Assembly (NCBI RefSeq): GCF_013283195.1 | Contig: NZ_JABEKT010000001.1 | Coordinates: 532,795 to 596,794 of the forward strand | DNA from: Ensifer adhaerens | GTDB lineage: Bacteria > Pseudomonadota > Alphaproteobacteria > Rhizobiales > Rhizobiaceae | DNA length: 64,000 bases | Direction of reading: 5' to 3' | In this document: positions 17,841 to 26,183 of the stretch, piece by piece | Layout of the letters: every line of letters starts with the position of its first letter | Position numbering within the stretch: the first letter of the stretch is position 1 | The notes under the pieces: generated by a model | Told to the model about the DNA's origin: nothing | Database searches by the model: none | The model's input: the letters and a program-made list of their open reading frames with translations, nothing else | Program-made: the position numbers and the translations under genes

Positions 17841-18905
17841 TTAAAGTTTGACCGGCTGGCCGCTACGCACGCTCTCATCCGCCGCAAGGCAGATGCGCAG
17901 CGACTGGACGGCGTCGTTCATGTGGCGGTCGAGATTGATATCTTCGCGGATGGCCTTCAGCACATAGGCCTGCTCACGATCGCACAGTTCCTGATGGCCC
18001 GGTTCGCCGTCCATGGTCAGGTCTTCGTCCGGTTTCAGGAAGCGGCCATTGGGGCCGGTTTCCGCCGTGTGCACGCGAATGACCGAGGTCTTGGTGTGGG
18101 TGTCGATATCGTCGGACTTGGCATTCGGATCCATGACGATCGACACCGAGCCCTTCGGCGACATCACGTCCTTCACGAAGAAGGCGGTCTCGGAGATCAT
18201 CGGGCCCCAACCGGCTTCATACCAGCCGGCCGAACCGTCTTCGAAGATCACCTGCAGGTGGCCGTAATTGTACATGTCTTCAGCGATTTCGTCGGACAGA
18301 CGCAGGCCCATGCCGCGCACTTCCACCGGCTTGGCATCGGTGATCTGACACATAACGTCGACGTAATGCACGCCGCAATCGACGATCGGCGGGGTCGTCT
18401 GCATCAGCGACTTGTGGGTTTCCCAGGTCGGGCCGCTCGACTGCTGGTTCAGGTTCATGCGGAAGACGTAAGGACCGCCGAGCTTGCGAGCTTCGGCAAT
18501 AAGCCGGATCCACGAGGGGTGATGGCGCAGGATGTAGCCAATGATCAGCTTGCGGCCATGCTTCTTGGCAGCCGCAACGACGCGCTCGGCGTCGGCGACC
18601 GTCGTTGCCAGCGGCTTCTCCACGAACACGTCGCAGCCGGCTTCGAAGGCGGCGACCGCATAGTCGGCATGGCTGTCGGAATAGGTGCAGACCGAGCAGA
18701 GTTCCGGCTTCAGGTCTGCGAGCGCCGTGTTGAAATCCGGATGGATTTCGTAACCGCGAAGCTCTTCCGGAAGCTCGACCTTGGAACGATTGACCAGGCC
18801 GACGATCTCGAAGCCGGGATTGTTGTGGTAGGCGAGCGCATGGCTGCGCCCCATGTTGCCGAGACCCGCGACGAGGACCCGGACCGGTTTGCTATCTGAA
18901 CTCAC
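17841..18905 (-). CDS. Gfo/Idh/MocA family oxidoreductase
   Basis: A 354-residue NAD(P)-dependent oxidoreductase. The Rossmann fold opens with [22 protein letters not shown], the [10 protein letters not shown] motif carries the conserved Lys, and the C-terminal half is the substrate-binding sheet. The start is a GTG whose GTGA overlaps the stop codon of the upstream permease gene, which argues for translational coupling. Its place between the permeases and the ATPase of an amino-sugar importer suggests that it modifies the imported sugar or glycoside; the true substrate is unknown. Confidence 0.88.
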   Translation of the reverse strand: MSSDSKPVRVLVAGLGNMGRSHALAYHNNPGFEIVGLVNRSKVELPEELRGYEIHPDFNTALADLKPELCSVCTYSDSHADYAVAAFEAGCDVFVEKPLATTVADAERVVAAAKKHGRKLIIGYILRHHPSWIRLIAEARKLGGPYVFRMNLNQQSSGPTWETHKSLMQTTPPIVDCGVHYVDVMCQITDAKPVEVRGMGLRLSDEIAEDMYNYGHLQVIFEDGSAGWYEAGWGPMISETAFFVKDVMSPKGSVSIVMDPNAKSDDIDTHTKTSVIRVHTAETGPNGRFLKPDEDLTMDGEPGHQELCDREQAYVLKAIREDINLDRHMNDAVQSLRICLAADESVRSGQPVKL

Positions 18906-19741
18906 TTGACTGCTCCTGCGGTGATGCCGCGGATCAGCTGCCGCGAGAAAATGACATAGAGGACGAGAACCGGAAGGATGGCGAGCGACAGGGCCGCAAG
19001 CACCGCATTCCAGTTGGTGACGAATTGGCCGATAAAGATCTGCGAGCCGAGCGTGACCGTCTTGGTCGCTTCCGCCGGCGCCAGGATCAGCGGGAACCAC
19101 AGATCGTTCCAGATCGGGATCATCGTGAACACGGCAACGGTCGCCATTGCCGGCCGGATCAGCGGCAGGACGAGGCGGAAGAAGATCGAGTATTCCGACA
19201 GCCCGTCGATGCGACCGGCGTTCTTCAGGTCATCGGACACCGTGCGCATGAATTCCGACAGGATGAACACCGCAAGCGGCAGGCCTTGCGCCGTATAGAC
19301 GAGGATCAGCGCCGTCAGCGTGTTGACGAGGTTGGCCGCGACCATGCCCTGGAGGATGGCGACGGTGCCGAGCCGGATCGGGATCATGATGCCGATCGCG
19401 AGATAGAGCCCCATCAGCGTGTTGCCGCGGAAGCGATACTCGGAGAGGGCAAAGGCGGCCATGGCACCAAACAGCAGTACCAGCGCGATCGAAACGACCG
19501 TGACGATGAAGCTGTTCTGGAAGTAGGTGGCGAAATCGCCCTGGCCGAGCACCGTCTGGTAGCCGATCAGGCTGAAGGTCTGCGGTGTTGGAACCGACAA
19601 CGGCGCCCGGAAGATGGCGTTTCGATCCTTGAACGAGTTGATGAACGTCAGGAACACCGGAAACAGCGAGATCAGCGTATAGGCGATCAATGCTGCGTGG
19701 ACGAAGCCGGTGCGGAAAATGGAGTGGCGTGCTTGCGACAT
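18902..19741 (-). CDS. Carbohydrate ABC transporter permease (MalG type)
   Basis: A 279-residue inner-membrane permease with six helices. The EAA loop lies near residue 180 (DDLKNAGRIDGLSEYSIFFRLVLPLIRPAMATVAV), the coupling helix that contacts the ATPase. Length and the C-terminal ending ([15 protein letters not shown]) are those of MalG-like subunits of the CUT1 family. It follows the other permease by 11 bp and overlaps the next gene by four bases. Confidence 0.93.
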   Translation of the reverse strand: MSQARHSIFRTGFVHAALIAYTLISLFPVFLTFINSFKDRNAIFRAPLSVPTPQTFSLIGYQTVLGQGDFATYFQNSFIVTVVSIALVLLFGAMAAFALSEYRFRGNTLMGLYLAIGIMIPIRLGTVAILQGMVAANLVNTLTALILVYTAQGLPLAVFILSEFMRTVSDDLKNAGRIDGLSEYSIFFRLVLPLIRPAMATVAVFTMIPIWNDLWFPLILAPAEATKTVTLGSQIFIGQFVTNWNAVLAALSLAILPVLVLYVIFSRQLIRGITAGAVK

Positions 19742-19752
19742 CTCGGCCTCCC

Positions 19753-20703
19753 TTAGAACTGATAGCGGCGCATGCGGCGCTGGATGACGAAGAGGTAGAG
19801 CGACACGCCGGCAAGGATGATCAGGAACATCACCGTCGCGATCGTCGCACCCATCGAGCGGTCGCCGAGCTGCAGCTGGAAGCCGAAGAAGGTCCGGTAG
19901 AGCAGCGTGCCGAGAATGTCGGTCGAACCATCAGGACCGGCAAGTGCGCCCTGCACGGTGTAGACCAGGTCGAAGGCGTTGAAGTTGCCGACGAAGGTCA
20001 GGATCGAGATGATGCCGATGGCCGGCAGGATCAGCGGCAGCTTGATCTTCCAGAACTGGCTCCAGCCGGTGACGCCGTCGCATTCGGCGGCCTCGATCAC
20101 TTCATCGGGAATATTGAGCAGCGCGGCATAGATCAGCATCATCGGGATGCCGACATATTGCCAGACCGAGATCAGCGACACGGCGATGAGCGCCGAGCCG
20201 GGCTTGCCGAGCCAGGGGGCGAACATCGACTTCAGGCCGACGAGATCGAGCATCCAGGGGGCCACGCCCCAGATCGGCGACAGGATCAGCTTCCAGATGA
20301 AGCCGACGATAACGAAGGAGAGCAGCGTCGGCAGGAAGATCGCCGTGCGGTAGAAGGTCACGAAACGCAGCTTCGGGATCGACAGCATGGCTGCGAGCGC
20401 TACGCCGATCGGGTTCTGCACGCACATGTGAATGATGAAGAAGATGACGTTGTTCTTCAGCGCGTTCCAGAAATCATGTGCCCAGCGTTCGTCGCCGAAC
20501 AGCACCTGGAAATTCGCCAGACCAACGAAGGTCGGCTGGCCGTCGACTGTGTTGAACAGGGAAAGGCGCAGCGTCTCGATCAGCGGCAGGATCATGACCG
20601 CGGAGTAGACCAGCAGGGCCGGCAGCAGAAAGACGAGGATGTGCCAGCGTTTCGGCCGTCTCACGGTCGGCTGTCCCTCTTGCAGTGAAGTGGCGTTGCT
20701 CAT
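19753..20703 (-). CDS. Carbohydrate ABC transporter permease (MalF type)
   Basis: A 316-residue inner-membrane permease with six helices and the EAA loop around residue 210 (EVIEAAECDGVTGWSQFWKIKLPLILPAIGI). It pairs with the downstream MalG-type subunit. It is separated from the binding-protein gene by 371 bp of repeat-like, palindrome-rich sequence, although both are clearly in one run. Confidence 0.93.
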   Translation of the reverse strand: MSNATSLQEGQPTVRRPKRWHILVFLLPALLVYSAVMILPLIETLRLSLFNTVDGQPTFVGLANFQVLFGDERWAHDFWNALKNNVIFFIIHMCVQNPIGVALAAMLSIPKLRFVTFYRTAIFLPTLLSFVIVGFIWKLILSPIWGVAPWMLDLVGLKSMFAPWLGKPGSALIAVSLISVWQYVGIPMMLIYAALLNIPDEVIEAAECDGVTGWSQFWKIKLPLILPAIGIISILTFVGNFNAFDLVYTVQGALAGPDGSTDILGTLLYRTFFGFQLQLGDRSMGATIATVMFLIILAGVSLYLFVIQRRMRRYQF

Positions 20704-21074
20704 GGATCGTACCCGCTTGTTCGACCGGTTCCCTCAGGGATCATGATGCGTGTCGACGCCACGCGGCCGGTCTTGCCGCATAACGCCTGCCCCGATCGGG
20801 CTCATGACGAAGGTTAAGGCTATCGCGTTCTTTTGCAAACGACTGCGTCGGGGACCTCCCCATCACGGGGAGGTCGGTGACGCTGCGGCTGGGGGAGTGC
20901 CTTCTTGGGCAATGTCCTCCCGCCCGGCCCTTGCTGCACCTTTCCTCGGGTCCCGCGGATCCGAGGATGAGAACATGCAGCAATTCATAGTGCTACGGCG
21001 ACGGTAGCGCATCTTGACAGACGCTTGGCGCCGTAGGGCCGACCCTCCCCGTGAAGGGAGGGAACCAGTTGCGC
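20704..21074. other. Palindrome-rich gap between binding protein and permease genes
   Basis: 371 bp without a gene, inside an otherwise tight transport operon. It contains CTCCCC...GGGGAG pairings near 20858-20872, CCCTCCCC/GGGAGGG near 21045-21061 and intergenic repeat copy C. Such an insert can serve as a 3' stabiliser for the binding-protein message, as REP elements do between E. coli malE and malF. Confidence 0.5.
20961..21040 (+). repeat. Rhizobial intergenic palindromic repeat, family 1, copy C
   Basis: It contains ATGCAGCAATTCATAGTGC, then CGGCGAC, a stem between GCGCATCTTG and CAGACGC, and the tail GGCGCCGTAG. It lines up in order with 4689-4751 (copy A). Confidence 0.55.
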
Positions 21075-22334
21075 TTACTTTGCCGGCTTGTACCAGCCGT
21101 CGAGACCCTTCTGCAGCTTTTCTGCAGCCACCTCAGGCGTATCCGTGCCGTTGATGACGTTTGCAGATTCGACCCAGGTCTCGTTTTCGAGGTTCGGCGT
21201 GCCGCGCGACAGGATCTGGTAGGTCGAGCGGATCGTCGGCTTGCACTTTTCGCGCCAGGAAACGAATTCCTGAGCGAGCGGATCGGCCATCTTCACGGCC
21301 GTCGAGTTCAGGCTGAAGAAGCCCGGCAGCGAGTTGGCATAGATGTCGGCGAATTCCGGCGACGAGATCCAGGTCAGGAGCTTCTTGGCTTCTTCGGCGT
21401 GCGCGCTCTTGGCATTGAGGCCGACGCCGATGTCGTTGTGGTCGGAGATGTAGCAAGCGTCGCCGGCGTTCTTAACCGGAGGCGGGAAGGCGCCCATCTT
21501 GAATTGGGCCTGGGTGTTGAACAGGCCGATTTCCCACGAGCCGGCCGGGTAGATCGCAGCGCGGCCGAGCGTGAACAGGTTCTGACTATCAGGGTAGGTC
21601 TGGGCTTCGAAACCGTCGCCGAGATAGTCCTTCCACTTGGCCAGAACCTTGTAGGGCTCGACCCAGGCAGCGTCGGTCAGCTTTTCTTCGCCCTTGATCA
21701 GCTTGGCGCGACCTTCTTCACCCTTCCAGTAGGTCGGGCCGATGTTCTGGTAGCCCATGGTCGCGGCTTCCCAGAGGTCCTTGGTGCCCATCGCCATCGG
21801 GATGTAGTTGCCGTCGGCCTTGATCTTGTCGAGAGCCGCGAAGAATTCGGCTTCCGTCGTCGGGATCTGGATGCCGAGCTGGTCGAAGGCGTCCTTGTTG
21901 TAGATGAAGCCGTGGATGACCGAGGCCATCGGCACGCAGAAGGTGGCCGAGCCATCGTCCGTCGTCCAGGCGGACTTGGCGACCGGCGAGAAGTTCTCCA
22001 TGCCCGGAAGCGCTGTCAGGTCGGCCAGGTGCTTCTTGTTGTAGAGTTCGAGCGAGGCGTCGAACGGGCGGCAGGTGATGAGGTCGCCAGCCGAGCCGGC
22101 GTCGAGCTTGGCGTTCAGCGCCGCGTTGTATTCGGTGGGCGCGGTCGGAGCGAACTTGACCTTGATGCCCGGATGCTTGGCTTCAAACGCCGGGATCAGC
22201 TTTTCCTGCCAGATCGCCAGGTCGTCGTTGCGCCAGCTTTCGATCGTCAGCGTCACGTCCTCGGCGTGCGCCAGGCCGGCCGAGCCGAGAATGCTCGACG
22301 CGAGCAGCAGGCCCTTGAGTGTCGTACGGGTCAT
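21075..22334 (-). CDS. Sugar ABC transporter substrate-binding protein (CUT1)
   Basis: A 419-residue periplasmic protein. The signal peptide ends ILGSAGLAHA, cleaved before EDVTLTIESW. The mature part has the family-1 extracellular binding-protein layout (KLIPAFEAKHPGIKVKF, then FNTQAQFKMGAFPPP and a conserved GLNAKSAHAEEAKKLLTWISSPEF segment). Placement after murQ and divergent from an amino-sugar kinase and nagA suggests a ligand such as GlcNAc, MurNAc or a muropeptide sugar; this is inference from context only. Confidence 0.93.
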   Translation of the reverse strand: MTRTTLKGLLLASSILGSAGLAHAEDVTLTIESWRNDDLAIWQEKLIPAFEAKHPGIKVKFAPTAPTEYNAALNAKLDAGSAGDLITCRPFDASLELYNKKHLADLTALPGMENFSPVAKSAWTTDDGSATFCVPMASVIHGFIYNKDAFDQLGIQIPTTEAEFFAALDKIKADGNYIPMAMGTKDLWEAATMGYQNIGPTYWKGEEGRAKLIKGEEKLTDAAWVEPYKVLAKWKDYLGDGFEAQTYPDSQNLFTLGRAAIYPAGSWEIGLFNTQAQFKMGAFPPPVKNAGDACYISDHNDIGVGLNAKSAHAEEAKKLLTWISSPEFADIYANSLPGFFSLNSTAVKMADPLAQEFVSWREKCKPTIRSTYQILSRGTPNLENETWVESANVINGTDTPEVAAEKLQKGLDGWYKPAK

Positions 22335-22390
22335 TTAGCTTCTCCCTCTTATATGCGCCGTTCTGGCGCGGTTTGAATCCCAGGTTTTTG

Positions 22391-23287
22391 TCAGGCCGAG
22401 ACGATGTCGATCGCCCGGCGCAGATTCTGTTTGGTCTGGTTGAGCGCCGCCTCGGCGGCTGCGACGTCCTTCGCGCCCGAGGCGAGCAGGATGGCGATCT
22501 TGACCGAACCGGATGCGGCATTGATCAGCCGCCCGGCCTCAGGCGCGCTGACGCCGGTAATGTCGGTGACGATGCGCACCGCCCGGCCATGCAGCTTGAT
22601 GTTGTCGGCGCGCAGATTGACCATGTGGCCATCGAGCACGTGGCCGAGATGGATGCCGACCAGGGTCGAGAACATGTTGAAGGCGATCTTCTGCGCCGTG
22701 CCCGCACCCATGCGCGTCGAGCCGGAAACGACTTCCGGCGGCGTCTGCAGCAGGATGGCGACATCAGCGTCCTTGAAGAGGGCCGCACCCGGATTGTTGG
22801 CGACGGCGATCACCTTGGCGCCGAGCTTGCGCGCCTCGTCGGCTGCGGCGAGCGCATAGGGTGTCGAACCGCTGGCCGACACCGAGACCAGACAGTCGCC
22901 CGCAGCGATGCCAGCCTTGCGTACGTCTTCGCGCGCCAGATCCATGTCGTCTTCGTAACCGCCGGCAAGGTCGCTGAGGCTGGCGGCGCCGCCTGCAAGC
23001 AGAATGACGATCTGGTCGTGCGGGATACCATAGGTGCCGGGGAGTTCCAGCGCATCGGCCATGGCCATCAGGCCCGAGCTGCCGGCGCCGGCATAAGCGA
23101 GCCTGTGTCCGGCACCAAGCGCTTCTGCGGCCAGGGACGCAGCAGTGGAAATCTGCTCGATCGCAGCGTCTACGACCTTTGCTGCCGCCTGCTGCCCGGA
23201 TGCGAGCAGCCGAAGCGCGAGGGCTGGATGCATGACATCCAGGCCTTTGGCATTGTCGTGACGCTCCTCGGTCTTCACTGAAGGCAT
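22391..23287 (-). CDS. murQ: N-acetylmuramic acid 6-phosphate etherase
   Basis: A 298-residue SIS-domain lyase, the normal MurQ length, which splits MurNAc-6-phosphate into GlcNAc-6-phosphate and D-lactate. Visible SIS features are LAYAGAGSSGLMAMADALELPGTYG, VSVSASGSTPYALAAADEAR and the MurQ signature EVVSGSTRMGAGTAQKIAFNMFSTL followed by a GRAVRIVTDITG segment. The Glu in ALELPG lies where MurQ has a catalytic Glu. The start at 23287 has GGAG nine bases upstream. It is the first gene of the leftward transport operon and carries one of the paired 19-bp operators in front of it. Confidence 0.88.
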   Translation of the reverse strand: MPSVKTEERHDNAKGLDVMHPALALRLLASGQQAAAKVVDAAIEQISTAASLAAEALGAGHRLAYAGAGSSGLMAMADALELPGTYGIPHDQIVILLAGGAASLSDLAGGYEDDMDLAREDVRKAGIAAGDCLVSVSASGSTPYALAAADEARKLGAKVIAVANNPGAALFKDADVAILLQTPPEVVSGSTRMGAGTAQKIAFNMFSTLVGIHLGHVLDGHMVNLRADNIKLHGRAVRIVTDITGVSAPEAGRLINAASGSVKIAILLASGAKDVAAAEAALNQTKQNLRRAIDIVSA

Positions 23288-23314
23288 AGGTTGTGTCTCC
23301 TCTGGGCGAATTAA

Positions 23315-23333
23315 TGCCAAAAAAATACCAATT
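23315..23333 (-). promoter_or_regulatory. Left 19-bp operator of the amino-sugar locus
   Basis: Read leftward the site is ATTGGTATTTTTTTGGCAT, 28 bp before the murQ start. It matches the right-hand site at 23445-23463 in 18 of 19 positions, in mirror orientation. It is probably a binding site for the GntR regulator encoded in the locus. Confidence 0.65.
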
Positions 23334-23444
23334 GTCTAGGAGAATTTACATTTTGAAGCCAGAAAAAAGCAATCGCTGAAATTATCCATTGTTATTCAGT
23401 GCGTTATTTCAAAATCGCATGTCGAGACCAATTCGGACTTGGTT

Positions 23445-23463
23445 ATTGGTATTTTTTTGGTAT
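23445..23463 (+). promoter_or_regulatory. Right 19-bp operator of the amino-sugar locus
   Basis: The site is ATTGGTATTTTTTTGGTAT, 21 bp before the kinase start codon. Its internal structure is a direct repeat TTGGTAT spaced by 11 bp. Confidence 0.65.
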
Positions 23464-23484
23464 CTTCAACGGGCGGAGGTGCTC

Positions 23485-24369
23485 ATGCCAAACTACCTGA
23501 TTGGAATCGATGGCGGCGGAACAAGCTGCCGGGCGGCTGTGGCTGCGGGGGATGGCCATATTCTCGGCCGCGGCAAGGCTGGTGCCGCCAATATCCTGAC
23601 GGATCCCGAAACGGCGCTCGCCAATATCGCCGGCGCCGCGCGCGCTGCGTTCGAAGAGGCCGGCCTTGATCCCGCTGGTATAGCGCAGGCGCGGGCGCTT
23701 GTCGGTGTCGCCGGACATAACGTCGGCGATGCGGTGCACTATGTGAAGCGCCGCCTGCCGTTTGCCGCGGCCGACATCGAATCGGATGGCTTGATCGCCC
23801 TGCAGGGTGCGCTCGGCGACGAGGACGGTGCCGTTGCCATTCTCGGCACCGGCAGCATCTATATCCTGCGCCGGGGCGACGCGATCAGCTATGTCGGCGG
23901 CTGGGGCTTCACGATCGGCGACCATGGCAGCGGTGCACGCATCGGCCATGCCCTCTTGCAGGAAAGCCTGCTCGCCTTTGACGGCATTCACGAGGCTTCG
24001 CCGGTGACGGATGGCGTCATGGCCGAGTTCAGAAACGATCCGAGCAATGTCGTCGATTTCGCACGCCTGGCAAAGCCAGGCGAGTTCGGCCGTTATGCCC
24101 CGCGTGTGTTCGAAGCGGCGCAGCTAGGCGATCCGGTCGCCGTGCGCCTGTTGAAGACGGCGGCAATCACGGTCGACGAAGCGCTCGACGTCGTTGTCGC
24201 TCGGGGAGGGAGGAAGCTCTGCCTGCTCGGCGGTCTCGCGCAGCTCTACCGTCCATGGCTTGCAGAGCGCCACCAGCCGCTTTTCGTCGAAGCCGAGGCC
24301 GACGCCCTTACCGGCGCCGTGGCGCTCGCCGCACAGCGCTTCGGCTCCCGCAAGGAGGTTGGCGCATGA
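23485..24369 (+). CDS. N-acetylglucosamine / N-acetylmuramic acid kinase (BadF/BadG family)
   Basis: A 294-residue sugar kinase of the actin-like ATPase fold. The phosphate-1 motif is YLIGIDGGGTSCRAAV, the catalytic region is LGTGSIYILRRGD, GGWGFTIGDHGSGARIG is typical of the eukaryotic-like GlcNAc kinase group, and the adenosine region is LLGGLAQLY. Relatives include MurK, which phosphorylates both GlcNAc and MurNAc. Because murQ is divergent from it, MurNAc is a plausible substrate. GGAGG stands before the ATG at 23485. Its stop overlaps the GntR gene (ATGA). Confidence 0.87.
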   Translation: MPNYLIGIDGGGTSCRAAVAAGDGHILGRGKAGAANILTDPETALANIAGAARAAFEEAGLDPAGIAQARALVGVAGHNVGDAVHYVKRRLPFAAADIESDGLIALQGALGDEDGAVAILGTGSIYILRRGDAISYVGGWGFTIGDHGSGARIGHALLQESLLAFDGIHEASPVTDGVMAEFRNDPSNVVDFARLAKPGEFGRYAPRVFEAAQLGDPVAVRLLKTAAITVDEALDVVVARGGRKLCLLGGLAQLYRPWLAERHQPLFVEAEADALTGAVALAAQRFGSRKEVGA

Positions 24370-25130
24370 CCGACCATCTCGCCGCCATTCTGCCGCTCGA
24401 AGGCCTGCAGGCGGGCGGCTCCGGCCCGCTCTATCTCAAGCTGCGCCAATCCCTCGAAGACGCGATCCAGTCGGGCAAGCTCAATCATGGCGACGCCCTG
24501 CCGCCGGAGCGCGATCTGGCGGACTACGCCAATATCAGCCGCGTTACCGTGCGCAAGGCGGTCGACGATCTCGTGCGCGACGGTTTGCTGGTGCGCCGCC
24601 ACGGTTCCGGCACCTTCGTCGTCAAGCCGGTGTCCAAGGTGCAGCAATCGCTGTCGCGGCTGACCTCTTTTACCGAGGACATGGCGCGCCGTGGCTTGAA
24701 CACCCATGCGCGCTGGCTCGAGCGCGGCCTGTATCATCCATCCCCGGACGAGATGATGGCGCTGGGCCTGCCGGCCGATGCACTGGTGGCAAGGCTCGGG
24801 CGTCTGCGTATCGCCGACGACATGCCGCTGGCGATTGAGCGCGCAAGCATCTCGGCCGAGTTCTTGCCGGATCCGCAGTCCGTCACGTCGTCGCTCTATA
24901 CCGCGCTCGACAAGACCCGCTCGCGTCCGGTCCGAGCCGTGCAGCGCATCTCCGCCTGCAACATCAAGGATCCGGATGCCTCCATGCTCGGCGTCGCCGT
25001 GGGCTCTGCCGGCCTTTCCATCGAACGCGTCTCCTATCTCGCATCGGGACGTGTCGTCGAATTCACCCGCTCGCTCTACCGGGGCGACGCCTATGATTTT
25101 GTCGCGGAACTGACCCTGTCGGAATCCTGA
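24366..25130 (+). CDS. GntR/HutC family regulator of amino-sugar genes
   Basis: A 254-residue regulator. The N-terminal winged helix (about residues 22-88) reads LYLKLRQSLEDAIQSGKLNHGDALPPERDLADYANISRVTVRKAVDDLVRDGLLVRRHGSGTFV, the standard GntR pattern. The C-terminal UTRA domain (about 105-250) includes the ISRC-like ISACNIKDPDA and VVEFTRSLYRGDAYDF segments. UTRA proteins of the NagR/NagQ type sense GlcN-6-P or GlcNAc-6-P. The ATGA overlap couples it to the kinase, and the paired 19-bp sites in the divergent promoter are likely targets. Confidence 0.9.
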   Translation: MTDHLAAILPLEGLQAGGSGPLYLKLRQSLEDAIQSGKLNHGDALPPERDLADYANISRVTVRKAVDDLVRDGLLVRRHGSGTFVVKPVSKVQQSLSRLTSFTEDMARRGLNTHARWLERGLYHPSPDEMMALGLPADALVARLGRLRIADDMPLAIERASISAEFLPDPQSVTSSLYTALDKTRSRPVRAVQRISACNIKDPDASMLGVAVGSAGLSIERVSYLASGRVVEFTRSLYRGDAYDFVAELTLSES

Positions 25131-25160
25131 CCGACGGAACCGCCAAGAAAGGAATTGACT

Positions 25161-26183
25161 ATGCAGACCAACATGCGCCGAGAAATCGACGAGATCCCCG
25201 AAGCGGCAGCCCGTCTTCTCGACCGTTCGTCCGAAGCCTTGAAGCAGGCCGGCGCAGCGCTCCGCGCCAAGGACCCGGCCTTCCTGGTGACGATCGCGCG
25301 CGGCTCCTCGGACCATGCGGCGCTGTTCCTGAAATATGCGATCGAGCTGCAGGCCGGTCGCCCGGTCGCCTCGCTCGGGCCGTCGCTCGCCTCGATCTAT
25401 GGTGCCAAGCTCAAGCTCGGTGGCGCTGCGGCGATTGCCATTTCGCAATCGGGCAAGAGCCCCGACATCGTCGCGATGGCGCAGGCGGCAACCGATGCCG
25501 GTGCCGTATCGATCGCGCTCACCAACACTCTGCCCTCGCCGATCTCGAAGGCCTGCACCCATCCGCTCGACATTCTCGCCGGCCCGGAAATCGCCGTTGC
25601 CGCGACCAAGTCCTACGTCAACTCCATCGTCGCCGGCCTTGCCGTACTCGGCGAATGGACCGGCGACGCGGCGTTGCAGCGCGCCGTGGCCGATCTGCCG
25701 AACCAGTTCGCCAAGGCGGTGAAGCTTGACTGGCACGAGTTTGCCGCCGACCTCGGCGAGGCGGAATCGCTCTACGTGCTCGGCCGCGGTCCGGCACTGG
25801 CGATCGCCAGCGAAGCAGCGCTGAAGTTCAAGGAAACCTCCGGCATGCACGCCGAAGCCTATTCGGCAGCCGAAGTGTTGCACGGGCCGGTCGCGCTTGT
25901 CGGCGCCAAGTTCCCGGTGCTGACGCTTGCAGCGCGCGATGCGGCCGAAGGCTCCGTCGCCGAGATCGCCGACGGCATGGCCGAGAAGGGCGCCGTGGTG
26001 CATGTGACGTCGAGCCGCGCCGGCAAGGCAAAGCGCCTGCCGTTCGTCGAGACGGGACACCCGATCACCGACGCGCTGACGCTGATCCTGCCGTTCTACG
26101 GCTTCGTCGAAGCCTGGTCGCGCTCGCGCGGCCTCAACCCCGATGCACCGGCCAGCCTCAAGAAGGTAACGGAGACGAGATGA
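25161..26183 (+). CDS. SIS-domain aminosugar isomerase/deaminase (NagB-II type)
   Basis: A 340-residue protein with two SIS domains and no amidotransferase domain, similar to the isomerase half of GlmS. Motifs are LVTIARGSSDHAALFLKYAIE, AIAISQSGKSPDIVAMAQ and ETSGMHAEAYSAAEVLHGPVALVG, the last typical of proteins that act on glucosamine-6-phosphate. In this context the likely reaction is GlcN-6-P to fructose-6-P and ammonia. The ATG at 25161 is preferred over an upstream TTG; AAGGA precedes it. The stop overlaps nagA (ATGA). Confidence 0.88.
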   Translation: MQTNMRREIDEIPEAAARLLDRSSEALKQAGAALRAKDPAFLVTIARGSSDHAALFLKYAIELQAGRPVASLGPSLASIYGAKLKLGGAAAIAISQSGKSPDIVAMAQAATDAGAVSIALTNTLPSPISKACTHPLDILAGPEIAVAATKSYVNSIVAGLAVLGEWTGDAALQRAVADLPNQFAKAVKLDWHEFAADLGEAESLYVLGRGPALAIASEAALKFKETSGMHAEAYSAAEVLHGPVALVGAKFPVLTLAARDAAEGSVAEIADGMAEKGAVVHVTSSRAGKAKRLPFVETGHPITDALTLILPFYGFVEAWSRSRGLNPDAPASLKKVTETR

